DNA from: Bacteroidales bacterium
GTDB taxonomy: Bacteria > Bacteroidota > Bacteroidia > Bacteroidales > UBA12170
Assembly: GCA_021157585.1 (NCBI GenBank)
Contig: JAGGWH010000081.1
Span: 1-50,600, forward strand
Reading direction: 5' to 3'
Length of the DNA stretch: 50,600 bases
A model generated the notes under the pieces. That model searched no databases. It was not told where the DNA came from and saw only the letters and a program-made list of their open reading frames with translations. Made by a program: the position numbers and the translations under genes. Positions 43,118 through 50,600 of the stretch are shown here, piece by piece. Position 1 is the stretch's first letter. Every line of letters starts with the position of its first letter.

Positions 43118-44701
43118 TTATTTTTTAAAGCGTGCTGCAACATGCTTGGCAGCTTCTGTTAAAACTTTTGTAATTTCATCAGTATATTTTCCTTTGGCAA
43201 TAGTATCAAAAGTATCTTGATGATTAGTTTCGAGATAATGCAAATACTCATTTTGGAACTCTCCAACTTTATCAATAGGGACTTCATTTAATAAACCTTG
43301 TGTTCCGCAGAAAATAATTGCCACTTGTTTTTCAACCGGTACAGGAGAATAAAGGTTTTGTTTTAGGATTTCAACATTACGTGCCCCTTTATTAAGTACT
43401 GCCATAGTTGACGCGTCCAAATCGGAGCCAAATTTTGAGAAAGCTTCTAACTCACGGAATTGAGCTTGGTCTAACTTTAATGTACCTGCAACCTTTTTCA
43501 TTGGTTTAATCTGCGCATTACCTCCAACACGTGATACCGAAATACCTACGTTAATTGATGGTCGAATACCGGAATTAAATAAATCTGAATCCAAGAAAAT
43601 CTGACCGTCTGTAATAGAAATTACGTTAGTTGGAATATAGGCTGATACGTCACCGGCTTGGGTTTCAATAATTGGTAAGGCTGTTAATGATCCTCCACCT
43701 TTAACTAATGGTTTTAGACTTTCCGGTAAATCATTCATCTTAGATGCAATCTCATCAGAATTGATGATTTTAGCTGCACGCTCCAATAAACGTGAGTGCA
43801 AATAGAAAACATCACCGGGATAAGCCTCTCGTCCCGGAGGACGACGCAATAATAATGAAACTTCACGATAAGCTACGGCTTGTTTTGAAAGATCATCATA
43901 AACTACTAAAGCAGATCTTCCTGTATCGCGGAAAAATTCGCCAATAGCAGCACCGGCAAATGGAGCATAATATTGAAGAGCAGCCGGATCGGATGCCGTT
44001 GCCATAACAACAACGGTATAAGGCATAGCCCCTTTTTCTTTTAATATTTGTACAATATTAGCTACGGTAGATCCTTTTTGTCCGGAAGCAACATAAATAC
44101 AAAAAACAGGTTCTCCTTTTTCGTAAAACTCTTTTTGATTGATAATAGTATCTATGGCAATAGTAGATTTACCTGTTTGACGGTCACCAATAATAAGCTC
44201 ACGTTGTCCGCGACCAATAGGAATCATAGCATCGATAGCTTTAATACCTGTCTGTAAAGGTTCGTTAACGGGTTGACGATAAATAACACCCGGAGCCTTA
44301 CGTTCTAAAGGCATTTCATAAGTCTCACCTTCTATAGGACCTTGTCCGTCTATAGGCATTCCCATAGGATCGATAACACGACCTAACATACCTTCGCCTA
44401 CTTGTATAGACCCGATTTTTTTGGTACGCTTTACAATATCACCTTCAAGAATGCCGGATGAACTACCTAAAAGCATAACTCCAACATTATCTTCTTCAAG
44501 GTTCATTACCAAAGCAAGAATTCCGGTTTTTTCAAACTTAACAAGTTCACCGGCTTGAGCGTTTGTGAGTCCGTAAATACGAGCAATACCGTCTCCAACT
44601 TGGAGAACTGTTCCTACTTCTTCCAATTCGGCTTCAGTTTTAAAGCCTGCTAACTCTTGTCTTAAAATTGCTGATACTTCAGCTGGATTAATTTGAGCCA
44701 T
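43118..44701 (-). CDS. atpA: ATP synthase F1 subunit alpha
   Basis: The 527-residue protein contains the alpha hallmarks: [20 protein letters not shown], Walker [27 protein letters not shown], the ATP synthase alpha/beta signature [17 protein letters not shown] (here [20 protein letters not shown]) and the adjacent arginine finger in SVSRVGG. Alpha subunits alternate with beta in the catalytic hexamer and bind non-catalytic nucleotides. The gene lies between atpH (18 bases upstream) and atpG (24 bases downstream). Confidence 0.98.
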   Translation of the reverse strand: MAQINPAEVSAILRQELAGFKTEAELEEVGTVLQVGDGIARIYGLTNAQAGELVKFEKTGILALVMNLEEDNVGVMLLGSSSGILEGDIVKRTKKIGSIQVGEGMLGRVIDPMGMPIDGQGPIEGETYEMPLERKAPGVIYRQPVNEPLQTGIKAIDAMIPIGRGQRELIIGDRQTGKSTIAIDTIINQKEFYEKGEPVFCIYVASGQKGSTVANIVQILKEKGAMPYTVVVMATASDPAALQYYAPFAGAAIGEFFRDTGRSALVVYDDLSKQAVAYREVSLLLRRPPGREAYPGDVFYLHSRLLERAAKIINSDEIASKMNDLPESLKPLVKGGGSLTALPIIETQAGDVSAYIPTNVISITDGQIFLDSDLFNSGIRPSINVGISVSRVGGNAQIKPMKKVAGTLKLDQAQFRELEAFSKFGSDLDASTMAVLNKGARNVEILKQNLYSPVPVEKQVAIIFCGTQGLLNEVPIDKVGEFQNEYLHYLETNHQDTFDTIAKGKYTDEITKVLTEAAKHVAARFKK

Positions 44702-44719
44702 ATCTTTTTCGTTTCGCTA

Positions 44720-45277
44720 TTATTTCCCGGCAACAACCAGGTTATTTTTAATATTATCTTTTAATCTCTTAATCAAAGTCTTTGTTGATGCATCATATTG
44801 ATAATCGCCAAGTTTTACAACAAATCCACCCAACAAATCAGCATTTACATATTCGTGTAATTGAACCTCTTTGCCACTTAATTTCTTAAGCATATTGAGG
44901 ATAGCTGTTTTTGCATCTTTTTCTAAATCGCCGGCAGTCGTTAACCAAGCCTCTGTAATTCCACGGTAGTCGTTATAAATATTCAAAAGCGATTCTGCTA
45001 CTTGAGGAATAATATCTTCACGACCATTTTTAGCTAAAAGACTTAAAAAGCTTAAACTGAGCTTATCGATATTTTTCTCGAATAAAGCCGTAAAAACGGC
45101 AATCTTTTTATGCGCTTTAACAACCGGACTTTTTAAAAGCAAAGCCAAGTCTCTATTTTCAACAACAACATCATTCACCAATTGCATATCTTTTGCAACA
45201 ACTTCTAGATTTTGTTGCTCTAGAGCTAACTCAAAAAGTGCTTTTGCGTATCGGTTTGCCAGACGAATTTGCTTCAT
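44720..45277 (-). CDS. atpH: ATP synthase F1 subunit delta
   Basis: The 185-residue protein has the OSCP/delta pattern: LANRYAKALFELALEQ at the N-terminus, a helical bundle, and the C-terminal motif NADLLGGFVVKLGDYQYDASTKTLIKRL, quoted here in pieces (DLLGGFVVKLGDYQYDAS). Delta joins the peripheral stalk b subunit to the alpha3beta3 head. The gene is 5 bases from atpF and 18 bases from atpA, consistent with coupled translation. Confidence 0.94.
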   Translation of the reverse strand: MKQIRLANRYAKALFELALEQQNLEVVAKDMQLVNDVVVENRDLALLLKSPVVKAHKKIAVFTALFEKNIDKLSLSFLSLLAKNGREDIIPQVAESLLNIYNDYRGITEAWLTTAGDLEKDAKTAILNMLKKLSGKEVQLHEYVNADLLGGFVVKLGDYQYDASTKTLIKRLKDNIKNNLVVAGK

Positions 45278-45282
45278 TTTAT

Positions 45283-45783
45283 TTAGTTTAGTTGATTATC
45301 GGCTTCGCCAATAAGCTTATCCATCAATTCCTTTTGCTTTTTATCATCAGAAAGTTCTGCTTTGAGTAATTTCTCGGCAATCTCTATTGATAAATCGGCT
45401 ACTTGATTTTTCAATTCGCTTAAAGCAGCAGTTTTTTCTTGTTCGATAACGGATTTGGCGTTTTCAATAATTTGTTTTGCTTCCGATTCTGCTTGCCCTT
45501 TAGCTGTGGCAATCATATCGTCTTTTAATTTTTTAGCTTCACGAATCATTTCTTCACGCTCATCACGAGCTTCTTTTAACAACTCTTCGTTATTGGCTTG
45601 CAGGTTTTGGATCTCTTCGCGAGCCTGACGAGCAGATTCCAAAGAATTTGCAATCTCTTCTTCTCTCTCTTTTAATCCACCTAAAATTAAAGGCCAAACA
45701 AATTTGCTAAGCAAGAATAAAACGATACCAAAGGAAAGGGTCATCCAAAAAATCAATCCTATTCCGGGGTTAACTAATTCCAT
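45283..45783 (-). CDS. atpF: ATP synthase Fo subunit b
   Basis: One N-terminal membrane helix (GIGLIFWMTLSFGIVLFLLS) is followed by LKEREEEIANSLESARQARE and a long charged coiled coil to residue 166, as expected for the stator stalk b subunit. It anchors delta and the F1 head to the membrane. It starts 88 bases after atpE; that gap contains a strong hairpin (45817-45857). The next gene atpH starts 5 bases after its stop. Confidence 0.95.
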   Translation of the reverse strand: MELVNPGIGLIFWMTLSFGIVLFLLSKFVWPLILGGLKEREEEIANSLESARQAREEIQNLQANNEELLKEARDEREEMIREAKKLKDDMIATAKGQAESEAKQIIENAKSVIEQEKTAALSELKNQVADLSIEIAEKLLKAELSDDKKQKELMDKLIGEADNQLN

Positions 45784-45816
45784 ATTCTAAATTTTTCTTT
45801 TTTTACTTAATCAATG

Positions 45817-45857
45817 AATATCAAACACCTTGACCAACCGTCAAGGCGCTTGATATT
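45817..45857 (-). promoter_or_regulatory. Intercistronic RNA hairpin between atpE and atpF
   Basis: In the sense RNA an 18-bp stem forms, with core ATATCAAGCGCCTTGAC paired to GTCAAGGTGTTTGATAT and a five-base loop (GGTTG). It is complete only with two G-U pairs. On the other strand those positions would be A-C mismatches, so the structure belongs to the atp mRNA. It begins 14 bases after the atpE stop and ends about 33 bases before atpF. No T-run follows, so it is more likely an RNA-stability, processing or partial-attenuation element that raises c-subunit output than a full terminator. Confidence 0.7.
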
Positions 45858-45871
45858 TGTGTATTATTGGC

Positions 45872-46135
<264 letters not shown>

Positions 46136-46178
46136 TTATAATTTATTGATTAGTAATAATTTTTTCTATTTATAAAAT

Positions 46179-47357
46179 CTAATGATGTTCTTCTACGGCA
46201 GAGCCAAAATACAATGCCGACAATAATGTAAATACGTAAGCCTGAATTAATGCTACTAAAAACTCAAGGAAAGTTAGGAAAATGGCAAAAGCAATAGATA
46301 CAACACTAACTCCGTAACCTATAGCCGGACTCATATTTCCAAAAATAAAGATCAAACTAATAAAACCCAACACAATAATATGACCGGCTGTAATGTTTGC
46401 AAACAAACGCACCATCAATACAAAAGGCTTTGTTATTAATCCCATCAATTCAACAATAGGCATCAAAGGCATTGGGATTTTTAACCACCAAGGAACACCG
46501 GGCGTGTTGATAATGTGTACCCAATAATTTTTATTTCCGCTTACATTGGTAATAATAAATGTAAACAGAGCTAAAACCATTGTTACCGCAATATTTCCTG
46601 TCAGGTTTGCTCCTCCGGGGAAAAACGGTATTAAACCTAAAAGGTTATTGAAAAAGATAAAGAAAAATATCGTTAGCAAATAAGGTAAATATTTCTCATA
46701 TTTCTTTTCTCCTATAGATTCTTTGGCAATATCGTCACGAACAAAAATAATAAAAGGCTCAAGCATATTTTGCATTCCTTTTGGTGCTTTTCCTTTACGT
46801 GTTTTATACGATTTGGCAACACTAACAAATACCCATAGTATAAGAATCAGACTCATCCAAAGTGAAAGTACGTTTTTAGTAATTGAAAAATCGTAGGGCA
46901 TACCTGCTTCTGTGTTTTCTACAATCTTATGATGATGGATATACTCATTCACATCGATATATGCCAATTTCCCTTTATGTGCTCCTTCATGCATTATGGC
47001 TAAGCCATAAGATACAGAATGATTATTATCTGTTTCTTCTGCATGAATCAATTTGTTATTTTCATCAAATAAAGCAGGAGCATGTCCATGATGAAAAGTA
47101 CTCGACATAAATGTGAGTAAGTTTCCTTCGTGAAAAATAATTACCGGAAGAGGAATGCTTAAATGAAAATCGCCATAATCGAGAATATGCCATTCGTAAG
47201 AATCGACAATATGCTCTATTATCATTTCACCGGCATTAAAAGATTCTTCAGCTGAGGATTCTTCCTCTGCATGCTGTGCAAAAGTTGATCCGTTAAAAAG
47301 AAAAATAAGGGAAACTAAAAAGTATTGAATATGTTTGATTATCATAGTTTTATTCAC
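46179..47357 (-). CDS. atpB: ATP synthase Fo subunit a, with signal peptide and long N-terminal extension
   Basis: The 392-residue protein begins with a signal peptide (HIQYFLVSLIFLFNGSTFAQ) and about 140 hydrophilic, His- and Glu-rich residues (FHHGHAPALF, YIHHHKIVEN). The a-subunit membrane domain follows. It includes the essential Arg in PFVLMVRLFANITAGHIIVL and the last helix LVALIQAYVFTLLSALYFG. The a subunit forms the two proton half-channels beside the c ring. The leader and extension are common in Bacteroidota but absent from E. coli AtpB (271 residues). It is the first gene of the operon; no atpI or AtpZ-like gene precedes it in this window. Confidence 0.96.
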   Translation of the reverse strand: MNKTMIIKHIQYFLVSLIFLFNGSTFAQHAEEESSAEESFNAGEMIIEHIVDSYEWHILDYGDFHLSIPLPVIIFHEGNLLTFMSSTFHHGHAPALFDENNKLIHAEETDNNHSVSYGLAIMHEGAHKGKLAYIDVNEYIHHHKIVENTEAGMPYDFSITKNVLSLWMSLILILWVFVSVAKSYKTRKGKAPKGMQNMLEPFIIFVRDDIAKESIGEKKYEKYLPYLLTIFFFIFFNNLLGLIPFFPGGANLTGNIAVTMVLALFTFIITNVSGNKNYWVHIINTPGVPWWLKIPMPLMPIVELMGLITKPFVLMVRLFANITAGHIIVLGFISLIFIFGNMSPAIGYGVSVVSIAFAIFLTFLEFLVALIQAYVFTLLSALYFGSAVEEHH

Positions 47358-47652
47358 GCTTTACCTAGTATAAAAACATTTCTTTCAAGTAATTTTGCAA
47401 TTTTACGAAAAATATGTCAATTGAGCGGCTTAAATGTTAAAGTTTAGGTATTTATTTACCAAATAATTTATTGAGTAATACTTAATAAAATAATTAAATA
47501 TCTCCTTATGATTGGACTTCCATCTTTGAACTTATACAAATCTATTTTTATTGGCAAAACAGTTATATCAAAGGGTTTGTTATTTGAGACAAATAAATCG
47601 GTACTTATTTGCACGTGAATTTTTTATATTTTAGCCATCTAAGAAAATTATT
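47358..47652. other. Divergent intergenic region, 295 bases
   Basis: This AT-rich gap between atpB and the EEP-family gene should hold promoters for both directions. No exact TAnnTTTG box was found. A weak inverted repeat, GGTATTTATTTACC near 47446, and a near-palindrome, ATTGAGTAATACTTAAT near 47470, are present but unassigned. Confidence 0.4.
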
Positions 47653-48939
47653 ATGCGTAGAACATTATTATTTATACTCTTCCTTATAGGATTTAACGGA
47701 TTATCAAAAGCACAAGATGCTATTCAGATTATGCAATATAATACCTTGTATTACGGTAACACAACAAGTTTTTGCACCTCTACAAATAATGCCGTAGATA
47801 TGAAAAACGAACAGTTTAAGATTATTTTCGGACATGTTCAACCTGATATTTTAACGGTAAACGAAATGTCCGGTAATCCCATTATGCAAGATTCTCTTTT
47901 GAATAATGCTCTAAATGTAGATGGAGAAACCAAATACAAAAGAGGAGAGTTAACCAATACCGCGACCAACGATTTAGTAAATATGCTTTATTATAATTCT
48001 GAGAAATTAAGCCTTTTAAAGCAGGATGTAATCCCCACAACTATTCGTCCCACTGATGTTTTTACTCTTTTCTATAATGCTGCGGATTTGGCCTGGACCA
48101 AGGACACTCTTTTTCTAACTTGTATAGTAACACATTTAAAAGCAGGAAGTAGCTCTGCCGATGCATCAACTCGTTCATCTCAAACGGCATCAATTATGAG
48201 TTATATTCAAAGTCATGATTTGCATAATAATTATCTTTTTATGGGCGATCTTAATATGTATACATCTACTGAAACAGCTTATCAGAATTTAACAAAAGAA
48301 TATAACGGAATCTATTATCTGAATGATCCTATAAATGCTCCCGGCGACTGGAATAATAATGATGCTTATAAAGCTATTCATACTCAATCTAGTCATAGTA
48401 CTTCCAATGGATGTGCTTCTACCGGTGGTCTTGACGATCGCTTTGATTTTGTCCTTGCTTCTGACGCTATAATGAATGGAACTGACGGATTTACTGTTGA
48501 TGTTGATAGCTATAGTGTGCTTGGGAATGATGCTTTACATTTTAACACTTCTATTATAGGCTCTCCTGAAAATAGTTCTGCACCTGCTGAAGTGATTACA
48601 GCTCTTTATAATGCCAGCGACCACCTTCCCGTTTTAGTGCAACTAAAAACAGAACAAGACTATTTGGGTTTAGAAAAAACAGATTCTTTTGCTCAGGTAA
48701 AATTTCAGAATCCTGTAAATCAACAAATGAATTTGTGTATTGCTTTTAAAGAAGCAACTTCTTTTGAAGTAAGAATTTACGATTTAATGGGGCGCGTTTT
48801 AATTCAAGCTTCGGAAAACGAGAAAAGCGTACAGCATCAATTATCTTTAGAAGTAAACAATTTAAAAAGCGGGATTTATTTCCTTCATTTAAAAACTGAT
48901 AATGGTCAGGAGAGCGTACATAAGTTTTTCAAAAATTAG
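47653..48939 (+). CDS. T9SS-exported endonuclease/exonuclease/phosphatase family protein
   Basis: A signal peptide (TLLFILFLIGFNGLSKAQ) precedes an EEP-fold domain: IQIMQYNTLYYGN at the first strand, the metal-binding Glu in LTVNEMSG, GDLNMYTSTETAYQNL, and the C-terminal catalytic SDHLPVLVQL. Such enzymes cleave DNA, RNA or phosphodiesters with divalent metal. The last 85 residues form a T9SS type A sorting domain (VKFQNPVNQQMNLCI, FEVRIYDLMGRVL, SGIYFLHLKT). The mature protein should thus be secreted or attached to the cell surface; extracellular DNA degradation for nutrients is a reasonable inference. The SixA-like gene begins 38 bases after its stop, possibly in the same transcript. Confidence 0.85.
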   Translation: MRRTLLFILFLIGFNGLSKAQDAIQIMQYNTLYYGNTTSFCTSTNNAVDMKNEQFKIIFGHVQPDILTVNEMSGNPIMQDSLLNNALNVDGETKYKRGELTNTATNDLVNMLYYNSEKLSLLKQDVIPTTIRPTDVFTLFYNAADLAWTKDTLFLTCIVTHLKAGSSSADASTRSSQTASIMSYIQSHDLHNNYLFMGDLNMYTSTETAYQNLTKEYNGIYYLNDPINAPGDWNNNDAYKAIHTQSSHSTSNGCASTGGLDDRFDFVLASDAIMNGTDGFTVDVDSYSVLGNDALHFNTSIIGSPENSSAPAEVITALYNASDHLPVLVQLKTEQDYLGLEKTDSFAQVKFQNPVNQQMNLCIAFKEATSFEVRIYDLMGRVLIQASENEKSVQHQLSLEVNNLKSGIYFLHLKTDNGQESVHKFFKN

Positions 48940-48977
48940 ATTTTTACATATTTGTATTAACAAAAAATAGCAAGAGA

Positions 48978-49463
48978 ATGAAAACCCTCTATGTTATGCG
49001 GCATGGTAAAGCCGAAGATGGTTTTGATAAATCCGATTATAAACGTAAGCTGAACTCTAAAGGAATAAAGCGAAGTGTAAAAGTCGGTTTAAAACTAAAA
49101 GATAGAAAAGGAGAGCTTGATACAATAATCTGTAGCAGCTCCTTGCGAACGGTAGAGACAGCTGAAATTATGGCTGATCTTTTTGATTTTCCTCAAGCAG
49201 ATATAAAAAAGCATAAAGAATTATACTTAGCTCCCGTTAATGTAATATTGGAAAATATTTATTCTTTAGATGATAGCGTATCAAATGTTTTACTCGTGGG
49301 TCATAATCCGGGTCTTAGCGAGTTAATTGGCAGCTTAAGCAGACAATTAACGGATTATTTACCAACATCTGCTCTTATTGCTTTAAAAATTGATATCGAT
49401 AAATGGGAAGAGATAAGTAATGCTAATGCTAAAATTGTTTTTTCTTTATTCCCTAAAACATAG
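48978..49463 (+). CDS. SixA-like histidine phosphatase
   Basis: The 161-residue protein has the histidine phosphatase RHG motif at its start (LYVMRHGKAEDG), the conserved Arg in SSSLRTVETAEIM, and the second catalytic His in VLLVGHNPGLSELI. SixA in E. coli removes phosphate from histidines of phosphorelay or PTS proteins; homologues may act on other phosphoproteins or small molecules. At 161 residues it matches SixA. It is cytoplasmic with no signal peptide. Any link to the phosphorelay genes at 32-40 kb is speculation. Confidence 0.88.
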   Translation: MKTLYVMRHGKAEDGFDKSDYKRKLNSKGIKRSVKVGLKLKDRKGELDTIICSSSLRTVETAEIMADLFDFPQADIKKHKELYLAPVNVILENIYSLDDSVSNVLLVGHNPGLSELIGSLSRQLTDYLPTSALIALKIDIDKWEEISNANAKIVFSLFPKT

Positions 49464-49499
49464 AGTATAGAAGTGTTTACCGGTTTTTATTAAAAAAGA

Positions 49500-50378
49500 T
49501 TATTCAATCCAATTTATTTTTTTACTCTCTCTTTTTATAGATTTTCTATACTTATATTTAGGATAGCCAAACACTATCGAGATAATGGCTTCATGATTTT
49601 TTGGGATATTAAAGCTCTGTTTTATTTTATCGTTTTTATTAATAGCGGCAGGGAGAATTCCATTCATTGTTCCTCCTAATTTTAGCGAATGTATTGCAAA
49701 CAATAGATAGGTTGCGTAAATTAAAGAATTGTTAGTGTGTTCTTCAGCTCCTTTATCGGCATGAAGAATTATTAATGCCGGAGCTCCTCTAGTAATTCTA
49801 TCCCCGTATTTTAGTTTGTAATTTTTTAGTTTGGAAATAGGATAAAGATGGTTTTTTAAAGTATTAAAAGTTTCAATGCCTTTTTTGTATTTTATAATAC
49901 GACTTACAATAGGACTATCTACCCACTTTATTATTTTATCAAGAAATTCTTCAATTAAGGGTAAAGTTTTTTCTATGGTTTTTCTATTGTTTACTACTGT
50001 TATCTCAACTTTATTAGGTTTAGCGCCATAAGGAGCATAGCTTAAAGAATTTAATATTTTTTCAATAGTTTCTTTTTCCACGGCTTTATTCTTGAAATTC
50101 CTTACCGATCTACGGCTGGAAATAAAGTCGATATACTGTTGGTAGTTAAATCCATTTTCGGGTAATTCAGAAAAATTGTTTTGGTATGAATACTTCTTTA
50201 TTTTGATAGAATCGGTGGAGCATATTGCCATACATTGACCACATTCGAGGCAAATATTCTCTCTTTCGGGTATAAAATTAACCCTGCCGTTATTGTCTAT
50301 GCCTATAATGTTTACAGGACATACTTCAATGCAAAGTTTACATTTTATACAGCTATCTTGATTAATTTTATTTTCCAT
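49500..50378 (-). CDS. Ferredoxin-nitroreductase fusion flavoprotein
   Basis: Residues 1-60 carry two [4Fe-4S] clusters of the ferredoxin type: CIKCKLCIEVCP and CLECGQCMAICS. From about residue 85 a nitroreductase fold begins with SSRRSVRNFKNKAVEKETI and SYAPYGAKPNKVEITVV, the usual FMN-binding pattern, and continues to GYPKYKYRKSIKR. The clusters would pass electrons from ferredoxin-like donors to FMN. Such fusions are frequent in anaerobes; the substrate (nitro compounds, quinones, enoates) is unknown. It runs convergent with the SixA-like gene and ends 36 bases from it. Confidence 0.88.
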   Translation of the reverse strand: MENKINQDSCIKCKLCIEVCPVNIIGIDNNGRVNFIPERENICLECGQCMAICSTDSIKIKKYSYQNNFSELPENGFNYQQYIDFISSRRSVRNFKNKAVEKETIEKILNSLSYAPYGAKPNKVEITVVNNRKTIEKTLPLIEEFLDKIIKWVDSPIVSRIIKYKKGIETFNTLKNHLYPISKLKNYKLKYGDRITRGAPALIILHADKGAEEHTNNSLIYATYLLFAIHSLKLGGTMNGILPAAINKNDKIKQSFNIPKNHEAIISIVFGYPKYKYRKSIKRESKKINWIE

Positions 50379-50468
50379 TTAATGAAATATTATAGTCGTA
50401 ACAATAATTAAAAGATATAAAACTATGAATATTATCTTCTATTTGCAATAAAGGTGTTTTTTTAAATG

Positions 50469-50487
50469 TTTGTTTATTTTAAACAAA
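50469..50487. other. Short inverted repeat TTTGTTTA...TAAACAAA
   Basis: An 8-bp AT-rich inverted repeat with a three-base loop lies upstream of the nitroreductase gene, in the last 220 bases of the window, which hold no gene. It is weak and may be chance. Confidence 0.25.
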
Positions 50488-50600
50488 TAAAACATTAGGA
50501 GAAAAAAGCTATCATAAGTGCTAAAAATAAATCGTTTAAGCGTTAAAAAAATACGGCAGAACGATTCCTTTAAGTTAGTTATAAAACTAAAGTACAATAA

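Overview
The window looks like chromosome of a low-GC member of the Bacteroidota, most plausibly Bacteroidales or Marinilabiliales-like. The evidence is: two proteins with type IX secretion (T9SS) C-terminal sorting domains; a giant adhesin made of SprB repeats; several promoters matching the Bacteroidota -7 box TAnnTTTG; an ATP synthase operon with the order atpB-E-F-H-A-G, no beta or epsilon gene, and an a subunit carrying a signal peptide; and almost no Shine-Dalgarno sequences except before corA. Placement below phylum is inference. No phage, insertion sequence or CRISPR array was recognised.

Layout. 1-3460: the 3' part of pdxB, then a convergent pair of a secreted M20 amidohydrolase and a PlsC-type acyltransferase with a zinc ribbon. 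3791-13297: one 3168-residue cell-surface protein (beta-propeller-like head, about 30 SprB repeats, two Ig/PKD-like modules, T9SS sorting domain). 13455-15791: corA, a DsrE-like protein, and an ECF sigma/zinc anti-sigma pair. 16033-19019: acyl-CoA dehydrogenase with EtfB and EtfA, an electron-transfer unit for acyl-CoA oxidation or butyryl-CoA formation. 19325-25107: glutamate dehydrogenase directly followed by two paralogous proteins with a PPDK/PEP-synthase-type ATP-grasp domain but no phosphohistidine or PEP/pyruvate barrel domain. 25180-28578: polyphosphate kinase, an FtsE-like ATPase and a small membrane protein. 28883-32254: a U32 family (TrhP/YegQ-like) protein and a two-SWIM-finger SNF2-like protein with ruined catalytic motifs. 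32446-40205: five co-oriented signalling genes (a Cache/HAMP/PAS sensor without kinase, a Cache/PAS histidine kinase, a receiver, a REC-REC-PAS kinase, a receiver). 40276-42161: an HPr-kinase-like ATPase, tRNA-Gln and ferritin. 42209-47357: the F1Fo ATP synthase operon. 47653-50378: a T9SS-exported endonuclease/exonuclease/phosphatase, a SixA-like phosphatase and a ferredoxin-nitroreductase fusion.

No single textbook 'new system' is evident. The most interesting items are: the disulfide layout of the giant adhesin, in which an extra cysteine in repeat 11 sits beside a missing one in repeat 12; the catalytically dead SWIM/SNF2 protein; the gdhA-linked pair of truncated PPDK-like proteins with their own conserved C-terminal domain; the five-gene phosphorelay cluster; a strong RNA hairpin between atpE and atpF whose G-U pairs form only in the sense RNA; and an intergenic patch at 37.15-37.40 kb made of repeat-like motifs.
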